DNA of 64,000 nt from Roseomonas sp. (GCA_020249285.1 JADCFX010000040.1:62001-126000); one strand, 5' to 3'. Shown: positions 44,166-54,391, counted from the stretch's first letter. Notes: generated by a model from the sequence alone, not told the origin. Made by a program: numbers and translations.

Positions 44166-45962
44166 TCAGGGCCCTGAAGCTGGCGCGTGCGCGGCTTGGC
44201 GCACGGCAGCCGACATACGCGCGGCATCGGCAAAAGGCAGCGGCACATAGCGCGCGCCCATGGCCGAGGCGAGGCCTCGTGAAAAAGGATGCGGCCGTGG
44301 CGCCGTATCAATCAGCAGCGCGGCAATGCCAGAAGCCCTGAACAACCGTGCTGACTCCAGCGCTTCGGATTCCGCTATGGCGCGCCCACCCGAACCATCG
44401 CGCGTGACATTGGCGCGACCATCTGTCAGCGCGACAATCACCGGGGTTTGCCCACGCTTGCGACTGGCCTCTGCCATGGCATAGCCGGCCGCCATTCCGG
44501 CCGCGAGCGGCGTACCACCGCCACCAGGCAAGGCGGCCAGGCTGCGCTTGGCGCGCACCAGGGAATGTGTGGGTTCAAGCAGCACCTCCGCACCGCGCCC
44601 ACGGAAGGCAATCACTGCCACGCGATCGCGCCGCACATAACAATCAGCCAGCAGCAATTCCACCGCGCCCTTGGCTTCCGCAAGGCGATGCAGCGCAGCC
44701 GAACCTGAAGCATCCACCAGGAAGATGGTGGTGGTTTCGCTGTTCTGCTTGTAGCGGCGAATGCGCACATCTTCCCTTCTGATATGCACCAGCGCCGCGT
44801 GATGTGGTTTTTCGCGGCGGCGATATTCCTGCCAAGGTGCGGCGACGCGGAGCGTTTCCACCAAAGCCAAACGCAGCCCCGCACGCCACGCCGCCGGCCG
44901 CGCACCAATGGGCCGACCGCGCTGGGCAGATCGGCGCATCATGCCGGATCTGCCGGAAGATGCCGCCTGACGGGCCATTTGCCGTGCCGCGACACCAAGC
45001 CCCGCGAGCAATCCCGCCGGCAGGCTGGCCTGCGCTGCCGCAAGCACAAGATCTTCCAAGGATGGCTGGTCTTGCTGCTGCTGCGTATCAGGATTGGGTG
45101 GTTCTTGTTGTTGCTCGGGCGGTTGTTCCTGTTCTTCAGCGGGTGCCTCAGGCACTTGCCGCGCGCGGGGTGCCAGGATGAGTTGGGCCGCAAGCGCCGC
45201 ATCTTCCCGGGTTACTTCCACGCGCCCTGCAAGAGCCGCAGCAGCGCGGGCGCAACGCAGCGCAAAAATAGGCGCACGCAGGGATGGAATACCAAGCGCC
45301 AAGGCAGCCGCGCAAAAGGCTTGCGGCAGATCGGCCGGTATTCCAACCTGCACAAGGCGCAGCCGCGCTGCCTCAATCTCCGCACGGGTCGGCATATCAG
45401 GCGCCACACGCTGCAATCCGGAAGGTTCAAAGCTAAGCCTGAAGGCAAGACGATCTGAAAGCGCTTCAGTTACCTGTTCATCTTCGCCAGCGCCTTCATC
45501 AAGTGCAACGACGCCAAAGCGCGTATCGCGCGCGAGCGTAATACCCTCACGCTCCACGCGCAGCGCACCGTGATCCAGCACGGCGGCGATGCGCGCAATC
45601 ACCTGGCTTTCCACGCGCTCAGCCATGGGCAGAATGATGATCCCGCCATCAGCCTCGGCCAGCAGGCCCTGTTGCGCGATGGGCCGCCCGGCACTCAGGC
45701 TTGAGGTAAGATCAAGCCCGCCCAGCAAGCGGCTATCGGCGATACCCAAAGGAACGCGCCGCCATGGCACCCCAGCCGGCAGCATCTTGCGAAAGGCTTC
45801 AAGCCATTCGTCTCGCCTTGGATCGGCCGGCCCCCGCAACACAACACCCGCAAGGCCAGCCGGATCAACCGCCAGCAACGCCGCAATCTGAAGCGCAACA
45901 CACTCCGCATCCGGAGCCTCGATACGCTTTGCATCGGCGCCGGTTGCGGCGAGACCACTCAT
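44166..45962 (-). CDS. bchD: Magnesium chelatase subunit D
   Basis: A 598-residue AAA-type subunit of magnesium chelatase, the enzyme that inserts Mg into protoporphyrin IX. The N-terminal half is a degenerate AAA domain, a Pro/Gln-rich linker (EEQEQPPEQQQEPP) follows near residue 290, and the C-terminal half is a von Willebrand-A-like domain with FLVDASGSAALHR and LTDGRANVT, the MIDAS elements. I start at MSGLAATGAD, 25 bases after bchI. The partner subunit BchH has no intact gene in the window. Confidence 0.94.
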   Translation of the reverse strand: MSGLAATGADAKRIEAPDAECVALQIAALLAVDPAGLAGVVLRGPADPRRDEWLEAFRKMLPAGVPWRRVPLGIADSRLLGGLDLTSSLSAGRPIAQQGLLAEADGGIIILPMAERVESQVIARIAAVLDHGALRVEREGITLARDTRFGVVALDEGAGEDEQVTEALSDRLAFRLSFEPSGLQRVAPDMPTRAEIEAARLRLVQVGIPADLPQAFCAAALALGIPSLRAPIFALRCARAAAALAGRVEVTREDAALAAQLILAPRARQVPEAPAEEQEQPPEQQQEPPNPDTQQQQDQPSLEDLVLAAAQASLPAGLLAGLGVAARQMARQAASSGRSGMMRRSAQRGRPIGARPAAWRAGLRLALVETLRVAAPWQEYRRREKPHHAALVHIRREDVRIRRYKQNSETTTIFLVDASGSAALHRLAEAKGAVELLLADCYVRRDRVAVIAFRGRGAEVLLEPTHSLVRAKRSLAALPGGGGTPLAAGMAAGYAMAEASRKRGQTPVIVALTDGRANVTRDGSGGRAIAESEALESARLFRASGIAALLIDTAPRPHPFSRGLASAMGARYVPLPFADAARMSAAVRQAAHAPASGP

Positions 45963-45987
45963 GGGTTGAGGCTCCGGCGCCACATCC

Positions 45988-47133
45988 TCATGGCCCGAAG
46001 ACGTCTTCGAGCGCCTTTTCCACGCGCGTCGTCGCAACGGTTTCATCAAGGGGATTGCGGCGCAACCGATGCCGCAACGCGGAAGCCGCAATACGGCGCA
46101 GATGCACCGTTCCGACCTCCAAATCGCCTTCAAGCGCCGCAAGCGCTCGTGCCGCGCGCACCAGGGTCAATTCACCACGCAGCCCATCCGTACCAAGCGC
46201 CATACAAAGCTTGGCAGCCTGTTCAATCGTGCCAAGCGGGAGCGTGACCGAACTCAGTCGCTTTCTGCCGGCAAAGATTGTCTCACGCGTGCGCGCTTCA
46301 TCCTCAGCCCATTGCTTGATGAAGCCAGAAGCATCGCGGTCATAGGCATCGCGCCGACAAACCACTTCAACTCGGCTGGAAAGGTCTGTTGGTGTTGAGA
46401 CTTCCACCGAAAGGCCGAAGCGATCGAGCAATTGCGGGCGCAATTCACCTTCTTCGGGATTGCCGCTGCCAATCAGCACAAAGCGCGCCGGGTGGCGCAG
46501 GCTGATGCCTTCCCGTTCCACAACATTCTCGCCCGAAGCCGCGACATCCAGCAGAAGATCAACCAAATGATCTTCAAGCAGGTTCACCTCATCAATATAG
46601 AGGAACCCGCGATGCGCCGCGGCAAGTAGCCCAGGCTCGAAAGCCTTGATGCCCTGCGCCAAGGCCCTTTCAATATCAAGCGCGCCCGCCAGGCGATCTT
46701 CCGTGGTACCAAGTGGCAAATCCACCACCGGCACCGGCACCATCCGCTTTTCTGCTTTTCTGCCCTTGGGCAGCGCACTGCAATGCGAACAGGACGCAAG
46801 CGGTGCCGCTGGATCGCAAGCAAAAGGACAGCCGGCGACAACAGCCATTTCCGGCAATAGCGCTGCAAGTGAACGCACCGCCGTAGATTTGCCGGTGCCG
46901 CGATCCCCAAACACCAGAACGCCACCAATGCTTGGATCAACAGCGGCAATCATCAGCGCACGCTTCATCTCCTCCTGGCCCACAATGGCGCTGAAGGGGT
47001 AGGCGTTGCGGCGGGGCGACGGGATCGCGTGGTCGGCTTTGTCTGCACTCGGGCGCGGTGCTGCTCGACGAGAAAGCTGCGCTTCCGGGCCGGACCTATT
47101 GGCCGGCTGGAATCCCGACACTGCGCCGTCCAT
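45988..47133 (-). CDS. bchI: Magnesium chelatase ATPase subunit I
   Basis: A 381-residue AAA+ ATPase that drives magnesium chelation. After about 45 variable residues it shows YPFSAIVGQEEMKRALMIA, Walker A VFGDRGTGKSTAVRS, and Walker B LYIDEVNLLEDHLVDLLLD, then RHPARFVLIGSGNPEEGELRPQ. I start at the ATG overlapping the hemA stop (TGATG). It forms a run with bchD and bchO. Confidence 0.95.
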   Translation of the reverse strand: MDGAVSGFQPANRSGPEAQLSRRAAPRPSADKADHAIPSPRRNAYPFSAIVGQEEMKRALMIAAVDPSIGGVLVFGDRGTGKSTAVRSLAALLPEMAVVAGCPFACDPAAPLASCSHCSALPKGRKAEKRMVPVPVVDLPLGTTEDRLAGALDIERALAQGIKAFEPGLLAAAHRGFLYIDEVNLLEDHLVDLLLDVAASGENVVEREGISLRHPARFVLIGSGNPEEGELRPQLLDRFGLSVEVSTPTDLSSRVEVVCRRDAYDRDASGFIKQWAEDEARTRETIFAGRKRLSSVTLPLGTIEQAAKLCMALGTDGLRGELTLVRAARALAALEGDLEVGTVHLRRIAASALRHRLRRNPLDETVATTRVEKALEDVFGP

Positions 47134-48344
47134 CACGCGGCCCGCCGCAACCGAAACTGCGCCCAAACCCGTTCCAGTGATTCCACCAAATGATCCATAT
47201 CCGCATCCGTATGGACGGGCGATGGCGTAATGCGCAGCCGTTCCGTACCGCGCGGCACGGTTGGATAATTGATGGGCTGCACGTAAATGCCGTGTTCATC
47301 CAGCAAGGTATCGCTGAGCGTCTTGCAGAGCGTTGGATCGCCCACCATCACTGGTACAATGTGGCTGAGGTTATCAAGATGCGGAACACCCACAGCGTTC
47401 AAGCGTTGCCGGAGCGTCGCGGCACGTTCATGCAGGCGTTCCCGCTCACGATTGCTCTGACGCAAATGGCATATCGCAGCGCGCGCACCTGCCGCAATCG
47501 CCGGCGGTAGCGCCGTTGAGAAAATGAAGCCTGAGGCGTAGGAACGCACGAAATCACACATGGCAGCGCTGCCAGCGATATAGCCGCCAATAACGCCGAA
47601 CGCCTTGGCGAGCGTGCCTTCAATCACGGTCACACGATCCGCAACACCATCGCGTTCCGTAATGCCGCCGCCGCTTTGGCCATAAAGCCCAACCGCATGC
47701 ACTTCATCGCAATAGGTCATGGCACCATGCGCATCGGCCACATCGCAGATATCACTAATGGGGGCGATATCGCCATCCATGGAATAGACACTTTCGAAGG
47801 CCACCAATTTCGGTGCTGATTTCGGTAGTTCCGCCAGCACGCGGCGCAAATCCGCCACATCATTATGCTTGAACAGAACCCGCTTCGCCTTGCTGTGACG
47901 CATGCCTTCAATCATGGAAGCGTGGTTCATTTCATCAGAAACGATGATGCAGCCCGGAAGCTTCGACCCGAGCGTGGAAAGCGACGCCCAATTGGACATA
48001 TAGCCGGAATTGAAAAGTAGCGCCGATTCACGCCCATGCAGCGCCGCCAGATCGCGTTCAAGCAGAACATGTTCGTGGTTGGTGCCGGAGATATTGCGCG
48101 TACCACCCGCACCTGCACCACAGCGGTCCAGCGCTTCATGCATGGCTTCAAGCACACCCGGGTGTTGACCCATGCCAAGATAGTCATTCGAACACCATAC
48201 GGTCACCTCACCACGAACGCCCTTGTCATGGCGTGTCGCGCGCGGGAATTCGCCTCGGCGCCGTTCCAGATCAGCGAAGACGCGATATCTGCCCTCACGG
48301 CGAAGGCTATCAAGCTGTCCTTGGAAGAATTCCTCGTAATTCAT
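47133..48344 (-). CDS. hemA: 5-Aminolevulinate synthase
   Basis: A 403-residue PLP enzyme that condenses glycine and succinyl-CoA, the first step of tetrapyrrole synthesis in Alphaproteobacteria. It starts [20 protein letters not shown], and has [14 protein letters not shown] and [17 protein letters not shown] with the PLP Lys247. GGAG lies before this ATG. Its stop overlaps bchI, so a committed supply of aminolevulinate is tied to magnesium chelatase. A separate housekeeping copy may exist elsewhere. Confidence 0.96.
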   Translation of the reverse strand: MNYEEFFQGQLDSLRREGRYRVFADLERRRGEFPRATRHDKGVRGEVTVWCSNDYLGMGQHPGVLEAMHEALDRCGAGAGGTRNISGTNHEHVLLERDLAALHGRESALLFNSGYMSNWASLSTLGSKLPGCIIVSDEMNHASMIEGMRHSKAKRVLFKHNDVADLRRVLAELPKSAPKLVAFESVYSMDGDIAPISDICDVADAHGAMTYCDEVHAVGLYGQSGGGITERDGVADRVTVIEGTLAKAFGVIGGYIAGSAAMCDFVRSYASGFIFSTALPPAIAAGARAAICHLRQSNRERERLHERAATLRQRLNAVGVPHLDNLSHIVPVMVGDPTLCKTLSDTLLDEHGIYVQPINYPTVPRGTERLRITPSPVHTDADMDHLVESLERVWAQFRLRRAA

Positions 48345-48400
48345 GTCACATTCTCCTTGCCCAGAATAACTTTCCAGGTCTTGCGATTGTGCGCAGGTCA

Positions 48401-48422
48401 TTTCGGATAGAACTCTCCGAAA
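48401..48422. promoter_or_regulatory. Inverted repeat between puhE and hemA
   Basis: Arms TTTCGGA and TCCGAAA enclose eight bases in the 114-base gap before hemA. The T-run lies on the wrong side for a minus-strand terminator. It may be an operator or RNA element controlling hemA. I know of no named regulator for it. Confidence 0.3.
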
Positions 48423-48458
48423 AAAGGCCCCACGCCATGCCTTTGGTGATGCTTTTCC

Positions 48459-49517
48459 TCATGCGCCGTGCCTCAGCGCATAATCTTCAAACTCCGACTG
48501 AATACCGTGCATATCCAACAGCCGACCTGTAACTATAATGCCAGTCCGTGAGGCCTCGGTTGCGGCAGCGCGCCGCAAATGCATGGTGCCATCTACAAAA
48601 TCAAGCGAGAGCCAGCCTTCGGGCGACCTAATGGAACCCTTTAGACTTTCAATCGAGCCATAAGCGCCAGCGGTGATACGCGCCAAAAGAGCATCCAAAG
48701 GCCGCGTATCAAAAGGGCCACTCCTATCGGTGAACCAGGTCGCCGTCTGTGCTGGCGTATTCTTGTCGCGCATTCCCCAACGCCAAAGCGCCTCAATCGG
48801 CAGCGGAAGCATCAGGAACCAATGTTCAATCACGGCCAGTGCGGCGATTGTCGCGATCAGCACAAAACCAACCAGCTGATGCGCATCCGCGCCAACGGCA
48901 AAAGCTTGGTAGAACAGCCAAGCACTCAAGATAGTGCCGAGCGTGATGGAAAAGGGGAACAGCAGATTCATTGGCCGATGGGCAAAATAGCTACTCATGT
49001 AGCGCAGATGCTCCGGCAGCATCGTCTCGCCCGTGTTGCGCACGCCCAGATATAAATTGAGCTTGGCGCTGAGGCGCATGACCCACAAAATGCCATAAGT
49101 CATCAGGCCAATACGGTTGGGTCCATGCGCGAAGGCCATAATCAGCAAGAAACCCAGCAGCAGGATGAATATTTCGTGCCAGAGCACAACGCGCGTCGCG
49201 GACCAAAAGCGTCGCAGGCCCATGAGGTCAGAGGGCAATTCCCTGCGATTGGGCCCGGTAATCAGTCCACCAAGAAAGCTGATCTCCACAGCGCCCCAAA
49301 TCGCCAAGGCAGCCAGGAAGGAAAGATAGGCCCCGGCGGCGCTCACATCCTCTGCGGTCTGATGCAGTGTGACCAAACCAGCAGACAGCAAGATTATTGA
49401 GGCCGCACCAAGGGTTAGGCGCTGATGCGCAAGTGTCGTGACCGTGAAAAGAATGACGCCAGTTGTCAGCCACCAAAGAAAGATGGCAACCAGGGCGGCG
49501 GTCACGCTCTCAGGCAT
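48459..49517 (-). CDS. puhE: Photosynthetic complex assembly protein PuhE
   Basis: A 352-residue integral membrane protein of the DUF3623 family, annotated as photosynthetic complex assembly protein 2. About eight helices are visible, with landmarks WWLTTGVILFTVTTLAHQR and LHRYM-like EHLRYMSSYFAHRPMNLLFP. In Rhodobacter, PuhE affects reaction-centre and pigment assembly. It follows acsF by nine bases. The C-terminal 100 residues are soluble. Confidence 0.92.
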   Translation of the reverse strand: MPESVTAALVAIFLWWLTTGVILFTVTTLAHQRLTLGAASIILLSAGLVTLHQTAEDVSAAGAYLSFLAALAIWGAVEISFLGGLITGPNRRELPSDLMGLRRFWSATRVVLWHEIFILLLGFLLIMAFAHGPNRIGLMTYGILWVMRLSAKLNLYLGVRNTGETMLPEHLRYMSSYFAHRPMNLLFPFSITLGTILSAWLFYQAFAVGADAHQLVGFVLIATIAALAVIEHWFLMLPLPIEALWRWGMRDKNTPAQTATWFTDRSGPFDTRPLDALLARITAGAYGSIESLKGSIRSPEGWLSLDFVDGTMHLRRAAATEASRTGIIVTGRLLDMHGIQSEFEDYALRHGA

Positions 49518-49526
49518 GGCGCTTCG

Positions 49527-50603
49527 CTACCAAACCGGCGCGAGACGAATTTCGGCAGGAAGCGGTTGCCTCCTCGGGCGACGGAAGAATAGCTTTGCGA
49601 AGGTGGTCGCCGCAGAAATGCCGAGACCGATCCGACGCACCCCTCCGCCAATGCCACCTTGCCGGCGCGCATCGCTCATTTTCTCGGATACCTGCAGGAG
49701 CCGATCCATGTCTTCCATGAAGCCAGGCGCATCCACATCCAAGGTCACGGGGAATACCTGACGGCAAATCTCCTCTGTGATCTTGAACACTTGCCGATCA
49801 TATTCCGTGGGCGTCATGCCAAGCGCCTTATGGAATTCCGGGCGCCCATGGTCGCGCACATACATGGTGGCAAAAACCGCAAGCTGGAAGAAACGGCACC
49901 ACCACGCATTGACACCAGTAAGAAGCTTCGGATTGGCGCGCATCAGCAGCGCAAAGGCTTCCCCATGGCGGAATTCGTCATTGCACCAATTCTCGAACCA
50001 CTGGAAAATTGGATGGAAACGAAGTTCCGGGTGGCGTTCGAATTGACGGAAGATCGTGATGTAGCGCGCGTAGCCGATCTTCTCGCTCAGATAGGTAGCG
50101 TAGAAAATGAATTTCGGCTGGAAGTAGTGATACTTCTTGGCGCGCGTCAGGAAGCCCAGATCAACGCCAATCCCCAAATCCTTCAGCGCATCATTGATGA
50201 AACCGGCATGGCGGCTTTCGTCACGCGCCATGACTGAAAAAAGCTCACGTATGTCGGGGTTTTTCACGCGCTTCTTGATTTCCGCGTAGAGCACGCAGCC
50301 AGAGAACTCCGCGGTCACACTGCTCACCAGAAAATCAACCAATTCCTTCTGCAAGCCCTCAGGCAACGCATCCAGCCGAAAAGCGTCAAACCGCTCATCG
50401 CGGACAAAGTGGCCCTTATTGGGGTCGCGATGGAATTCCTCCATCAAGCGATCCCATTCGGCGCGAACGGGCTCCACATCAATGGCGTCCATCGCGGCAA
50501 AATCAGTGGTGTAGAAGCGCGGCGAAAGCGGCGTCTCGGTCAGCGCCAATTCTGTTGTTTCACGCGAGAGGTTTTCGCGCATCGGGTGGCTCACCGCGTT
50601 CAT
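49527..50603 (-). CDS. acsF: Aerobic Mg-protoporphyrin IX monomethyl ester oxidative cyclase
   Basis: A 358-residue di-iron enzyme that forms the fifth ring of bacteriochlorophyll using oxygen. Ligand regions are visible: Glu near residue 99 in [16 protein letters not shown], the E129-x2-H132 pair in [11 protein letters not shown], and the later [12 protein letters not shown]. No oxygen-independent cyclase gene bchE is in the window, which fits aerobic phototrophy. The start overlaps the stop of the 101-residue gene upstream (ATGA). Confidence 0.96.
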   Translation of the reverse strand: MNAVSHPMRENLSRETTELALTETPLSPRFYTTDFAAMDAIDVEPVRAEWDRLMEEFHRDPNKGHFVRDERFDAFRLDALPEGLQKELVDFLVSSVTAEFSGCVLYAEIKKRVKNPDIRELFSVMARDESRHAGFINDALKDLGIGVDLGFLTRAKKYHYFQPKFIFYATYLSEKIGYARYITIFRQFERHPELRFHPIFQWFENWCNDEFRHGEAFALLMRANPKLLTGVNAWWCRFFQLAVFATMYVRDHGRPEFHKALGMTPTEYDRQVFKITEEICRQVFPVTLDVDAPGFMEDMDRLLQVSEKMSDARRQGGIGGGVRRIGLGISAATTFAKLFFRRPRRQPLPAEIRLAPVW

Positions 50604-50905
50604 GTGGCCTCCTTCGGCTCAAAGCCCACGTGATAGAGTTCGGTAAGTTCCAGGATCGAACAAAACTGCGTCCAATGTCGGCGAAAGAAACCTGCCCGAA
50701 TGACGGTAGCTGAGGTTTCGAAGCTGTATTTTTCGCCGAATGCCACCTGGGCCGGTGCACCATGCACAATCACCTGATCACCAGGACGCAGCATCACGTC
50801 TTCAGGCACCGCATAGGCGTGAAAACTGTCAAAGCTGCGTTCGATTTCGACGGTACAGGGTACGTCGAAGCGTCTTCCCCTCCGCCTTTCGTTTCTTTCG
50901 TTCAT
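50600..50905 (-). CDS. Conserved small protein between puhC and acsF
   Basis: A 101-residue soluble protein with a basic N-terminus ([15 protein letters not shown]), the segment [22 protein letters not shown], and a Phe/Trp-rich end [15 protein letters not shown] frame of this size between puhC and acsF is a regular member of proteobacterial photosynthesis clusters. Its function is not established. ATGA overlaps on both sides couple it to puhC and acsF, suggesting a role with the cyclase or in reaction-centre assembly. Confidence 0.8.
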   Translation of the reverse strand: MNERNERRRGRRFDVPCTVEIERSFDSFHAYAVPEDVMLRPGDQVIVHGAPAQVAFGEKYSFETSATVIRAGFFRRHWTQFCSILELTELYHVGFEPKEAT

Positions 50906-51357
50906 TTGCCTTCCTCATTTTTTTTGAAAAGAATAGCGGCGAAGCTTTGCACGTTTGTCGCGCCAAAAGCCCGCAGATCCGTCCAGCGCCCGCTTACCGG
51001 GTCTTCCAGAATGATAGCTCCACCCGGCACAGCAGCCAACCGAAAAGGGCTTTCCATGCCAGGATTTTCTAGTCTTCTTTCGCGTGCGAAGCCACGCAAG
51101 GCACCGCGCACAAAGCCGCCCTCACCGGGCGAGATTTCGCCAATCAACTGGCCGGTCGAGGCATCACGGATGGAAATACCGCCATCAAGCCGATCGCTAA
51201 ACAGGACACTGCGCGCGAAGGTTGCCTCATTCACAGGACGGCGATCCTGATGCTTCTCGCCAGCGCTCAGCACCACAAACGCAAGAACGAAGGCAATAAT
51301 CACCCCAAGCCCATAGCCCAGGTAGTCAGCGCGTGGCGCTATTGCCTTGGATGCCAT
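50902..51357 (-). CDS. puhC: Reaction-centre assembly protein PuhC
   Basis: A 151-residue protein with one N-terminal membrane helix (about residues 13-34) and a periplasmic domain carrying SIRDASTGQLIGEISPGEGGFVRG, typical of PuhC. In Rhodobacter it is needed for proper reaction-centre and LH1 amounts. I start at MASKAIAPRADYLG, eleven bases after puhB; the longer frame lies inside puhB. The stop overlaps the next gene. Confidence 0.92.
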   Translation of the reverse strand: MASKAIAPRADYLGYGLGVIIAFVLAFVVLSAGEKHQDRRPVNEATFARSVLFSDRLDGGISIRDASTGQLIGEISPGEGGFVRGALRGFARERRLENPGMESPFRLAAVPGGAIILEDPVSGRWTDLRAFGATNVQSFAAILFKKNEEGK

Positions 51358-51367
51358 TTCCGTCCCC

Positions 51368-52039
51368 TTACGCCATCGCCGTCGCGCCACTAGGCATCGC
51401 GGCTTCTGGCCCTGATACGCTGCGGCTGATGCCTGCCCCCGAAGTGGCGGCCACCGCATTACCCAATATCCTCGCCACTTCCGATGCATTCGCTACACCA
51501 CGCAGCATGGGCTTTGGCCGACCAAGGCTCCAGCCACTGCAATGCGGCCACAGCGCAATCCATGAAATACGATGTGACGGGAGCAATTCCAACACAATGT
51601 CGCCATGGCCATCCTTGCGATTCCTCAAATATGCCCCGGCGATCGCCACAAAGGGAATATTGATGGTGATCGGCAAGGCGACACCAACTCGCAGCACCAA
51701 GCGCCGCGAAGTGATGGAGTAAACACTGCTGCGCGCAACAACCTTGGCCAGCAAGGCAAGGATGCCAATCGCCACCCCACCGCCAAGGAGAATCACAGCC
51801 GCAGCGCCAAATGCCGCGACCAATTCCCCCCCCTGCATGGCGGCACTGAGAACTTCCCAGAGCGCCAGCATCAAGAAATAGCCAAGGACCCAGCGCACAA
51901 GAAAAACACGCTGGGCAACCTCCGCCCATGTTGGCGCCCCTTGCCAAAGCAACACCTCTCCGGGAGGCAGCGCTTCCGGCAGACCGCGCACTGGCTCCAA
52001 GCCATGCTCAGTCAGGCGGGGGCGGGCGGGCTTGCTCAC
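51368..52039 (-). CDS. puhB: Reaction-centre assembly protein PuhB
   Basis: A 223-residue membrane protein with PH-like domains and three hydrophobic helices near residues 47-66, 73-95 and the VYSITSRRLVLRVG strand region. The N-terminal HGLEPVRGLPEALPPGEVLLWQGAP block is the PuhB hallmark. It helps assemble the reaction centre. The start overlaps puhA (ATGA). Confidence 0.93.
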   Translation of the reverse strand: MSKPARPRLTEHGLEPVRGLPEALPPGEVLLWQGAPTWAEVAQRVFLVRWVLGYFLMLALWEVLSAAMQGGELVAAFGAAAVILLGGGVAIGILALLAKVVARSSVYSITSRRLVLRVGVALPITINIPFVAIAGAYLRNRKDGHGDIVLELLPSHRISWIALWPHCSGWSLGRPKPMLRGVANASEVARILGNAVAATSGAGISRSVSGPEAAMPSGATAMA

Positions 52040-52818
52040 AGGTAGGACTCACTACGCTCAGGCGTGGCGTAGAAATGGCCGCCACCAAAATAGCCCGAAA
52101 TGCGATCTTCCTCGAGCAGGGTAATCTGTTCAGGACGCGCAATACCCGGCGCCGCAGCGAATTGTGCAGCAGTCACGGAAATCACACGCGCTGTTCCCTC
52201 ATCAGTGAATGTGCAGAGGAAAATCGGGACCAGAACACGCCGCCCGCCGGGAATTTCTGTTTCCACATAACGCAGGATGTATTCAGAACGATCAACCCAA
52301 AGGTCAACAACAGTTCCGGCTACTACGCCATCCAAGGTGATCACTGATTTCCCGCGCGGATCCGGATCCTCATGGGCGATGTGCCAGCCAGGCGCAGCAC
52401 GAAGCGGCACGATTTTTGGCTTATTGTCATCAAAAGCCAGATCCGGCGTATCCGCGCGATCAGCGTAGGCTGCTGGCCCAACGCCATCCTGCATGGCGTC
52501 ACCAGTCGGCACAAAAGCGGTGCCCGGATAAGGATAATCCGGTGAAAGCTGCGCATCGACGTCACGTTCTGGCCGAACACCCTGCACAATCGTCGCACCT
52601 TCTGGGTAATGCAGACGGAATACTTTCGGGGCAGGCATTTCAGGGGAGCCGTGCAACGTGGCGACGCCCAGACGATCCGGCAATTCGGCAACCAACGGAA
52701 AGCCTTCGCGCCTGCCTTCGCGGATTAGATAGTAGACAAGCCCGGCGAAGAAGGCGAAGAAGATATAGAGAGAAACGGCTGCCAAATCCAAAAAGACCGG
52801 CGTTGCGGGAGTTGTCAT
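52036..52818 (-). CDS. puhA: Photosynthetic reaction centre H subunit
   Basis: A 260-residue subunit with one N-terminal membrane helix (about residues 9-31) and a cytoplasmic domain that covers PufL/PufM and guides protons to quinone B. The blocks YYLIREGRREGFPL and DGVVAGTVVDLWVDRSE are typical. It overlaps lhaA upstream and puhB downstream by ATGA. Confidence 0.96.
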   Translation of the reverse strand: MTTPATPVFLDLAAVSLYIFFAFFAGLVYYLIREGRREGFPLVAELPDRLGVATLHGSPEMPAPKVFRLHYPEGATIVQGVRPERDVDAQLSPDYPYPGTAFVPTGDAMQDGVGPAAYADRADTPDLAFDDNKPKIVPLRAAPGWHIAHEDPDPRGKSVITLDGVVAGTVVDLWVDRSEYILRYVETEIPGGRRVLVPIFLCTFTDEGTARVISVTAAQFAAAPGIARPEQITLLEEDRISGYFGGGHFYATPERSESYL

Positions 52819-54278
52819 GGCAATGCTCCATGTTGGTTTTGCAGCCCGGCCAGGACCGGCCGGCCTGCATCATGTTGAGGCCTGGAAGAAGGATTGTCGT
52901 TTGCCCGAAGAAGGGGGCCGACGACGGCAAGCATCATGAACAGCAGTAGAATTTCGACGAGATACACGAAAACATACCCAGTGCTTGGGGCGTCCAAACC
53001 CGCACCAAGTATGCCCGCTGAAGCGAGCGAAGAAATGACATCGCGGATCACACCACCAAGGGCGACGGCAGCGCCACCTGCTGTCGCGGTCACAGCACCC
53101 CAGACGCCAAGCGTCAGGCCGATCTGCCCTTCCGGCGCCGCCTGCATGCAGCCAGTCAATGTGGCATGTGCAAAAAGGCCCGCACCAAAACCAACGGCCG
53201 CCGTTCCAGCTGCGAAGACAATGGTTGAATCAAGCGGCGCCGCAAAAATCACCAGCACAAAACCGGAAATGCCCACCATCGCCCCGGCACTGGCAACACG
53301 CTGCGCATGCATCCCTCGCCCGAGCAAAGGTGCCGCGCGCAGAAAGCCCAGAACCGCGCCGCTCGCGAAAAGTGCCGTCAAGGCTGTGGTCGCACCAACA
53401 CCAAGCGAAAGGATTTGCCCACCATAAGGTTCCAGCAGCACATCCTGCATGCCAAAGGCCGCTGTACCAAGCGCGGCAGCAAGCAAGCGGCGATCCCATG
53501 GGCCTGACTTACGCAAAAGCCTAAGACTTTCGCGAAACCCTGGATCACCTTCAGCGCGGCCTATCGTGAGATCTGGCCGACGCGGTTCCTGCTTCCAGGC
53601 AGCGACCAGATTGATCACCAGCGTTGCAGCCGCCATGCCCTGTACAAGTTGAATCAACTTGATCTGGGAGAAATCAGCTAGGAATGCACCAAAGGCGATC
53701 GCTGAAATCACCATGCCAATCAATTGCATAAGCGAGAGCATTGTAACAACGTTTGGTTGCGCGTCGCGCGGCACAATATCAGTCGCCAAAGCCAGGCCCA
53801 CCGTCTGAACGGTATGCATGCCCATGCCCACCATCAGGAAGGCCAGTGCCGCGGCAATCTGTGCCACCCAGGGCGGCGCCCAGGTATCACCGGACAAGAT
53901 GATCAGGGCGAAGGGCATCATTGCCAGCCCGCCAAACTGGATAATACTGCCGAGCCACAAATAGGGCACGCGGCGCCAGCCGAGCACAGAACGATGCGAG
54001 TCGGAACGAAACCCAATCAGGGCGCGCAGCGGCGCAAAAAGCAGCGGCAGTGCAACCATGATGGCAACCAGGCTTGCCGCCACACCCATTTCAACGATCA
54101 TGACGCGGTTGAGTGTGCCAACCATCAGCACCGCGGTCATGCCGCAGGAAATCTGGAACAGTGAAAGGCGCAAGAGCCTTTTGATGGGCAGGGGACCGCT
54201 GGTTGACTCGGCAAAAGGCAGCACATTCAGGCTGATCCCTGTCCAAAGTCGCGCCAAACGGTCATTCACCTCGCTCAT
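52815..54278 (-). CDS. lhaA: LH1 assembly protein LhaA (PucC family)
   Basis: A 487-residue MFS-type membrane protein of the BCD/PucC family with about twelve helices, needed for LH1 assembly and possibly bacteriochlorophyll delivery. Landmarks are LFQISCGMTAVLMVGTLNRVM, GFRSDSHRSVLGWRRVPY and LLEPYGGQILSLGV. I start at the ATG giving MSEVNDRLARLW, which overlaps the stop of the short bchM remnant (ATGA). In the usual order bchM would be complete just upstream. Confidence 0.95.
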   Translation of the reverse strand: MSEVNDRLARLWTGISLNVLPFAESTSGPLPIKRLLRLSLFQISCGMTAVLMVGTLNRVMIVEMGVAASLVAIMVALPLLFAPLRALIGFRSDSHRSVLGWRRVPYLWLGSIIQFGGLAMMPFALIILSGDTWAPPWVAQIAAALAFLMVGMGMHTVQTVGLALATDIVPRDAQPNVVTMLSLMQLIGMVISAIAFGAFLADFSQIKLIQLVQGMAAATLVINLVAAWKQEPRRPDLTIGRAEGDPGFRESLRLLRKSGPWDRRLLAAALGTAAFGMQDVLLEPYGGQILSLGVGATTALTALFASGAVLGFLRAAPLLGRGMHAQRVASAGAMVGISGFVLVIFAAPLDSTIVFAAGTAAVGFGAGLFAHATLTGCMQAAPEGQIGLTLGVWGAVTATAGGAAVALGGVIRDVISSLASAGILGAGLDAPSTGYVFVYLVEILLLFMMLAVVGPLLRANDNPSSRPQHDAGRPVLAGLQNQHGALP

Positions 54279-54390
54279 TTCCGGAACAACTCCAGCGCAT
54301 CGGAAGTCAGACGCACCCAAGCATCCACAGCGCTATGGTCGGCATAGCTTCCGATCCGGCTACGGCGGCTTTGATGAGTGGCTACGCGCA

Positions 54391-54391
<1 letters not shown>
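54275..54391 (-). pseudogene. bchM: Remnant of bchM (Mg-protoporphyrin O-methyltransferase), internal deletion
   Basis: A frame of 38 codons in the normal bchM place between bchL and lhaA. Its residues 12-32, SRIGSYADHSAVDAWVRLTSD, resemble the BchM N-terminus, which from memory of R. capsulatus has YFDRTATRAWARLT. The last residues SDALELFRK resemble the BchM C-terminus, which ends around ISECLEFRP. About 190 codons including the SAM-binding site are missing. The start overlaps the bchL stop (TGATG) and the stop overlaps the lhaA start (ATGA), so coupling is kept. An in-frame internal deletion explains this best. Confidence 0.72.

Noticed and set aside
48401..48422. The inverted repeat before hemA as a terminator of the puhE transcript
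   Set aside because: The T run precedes rather than follows the hairpin in the direction of transcription, so I keep it only as a possible regulatory dyad.
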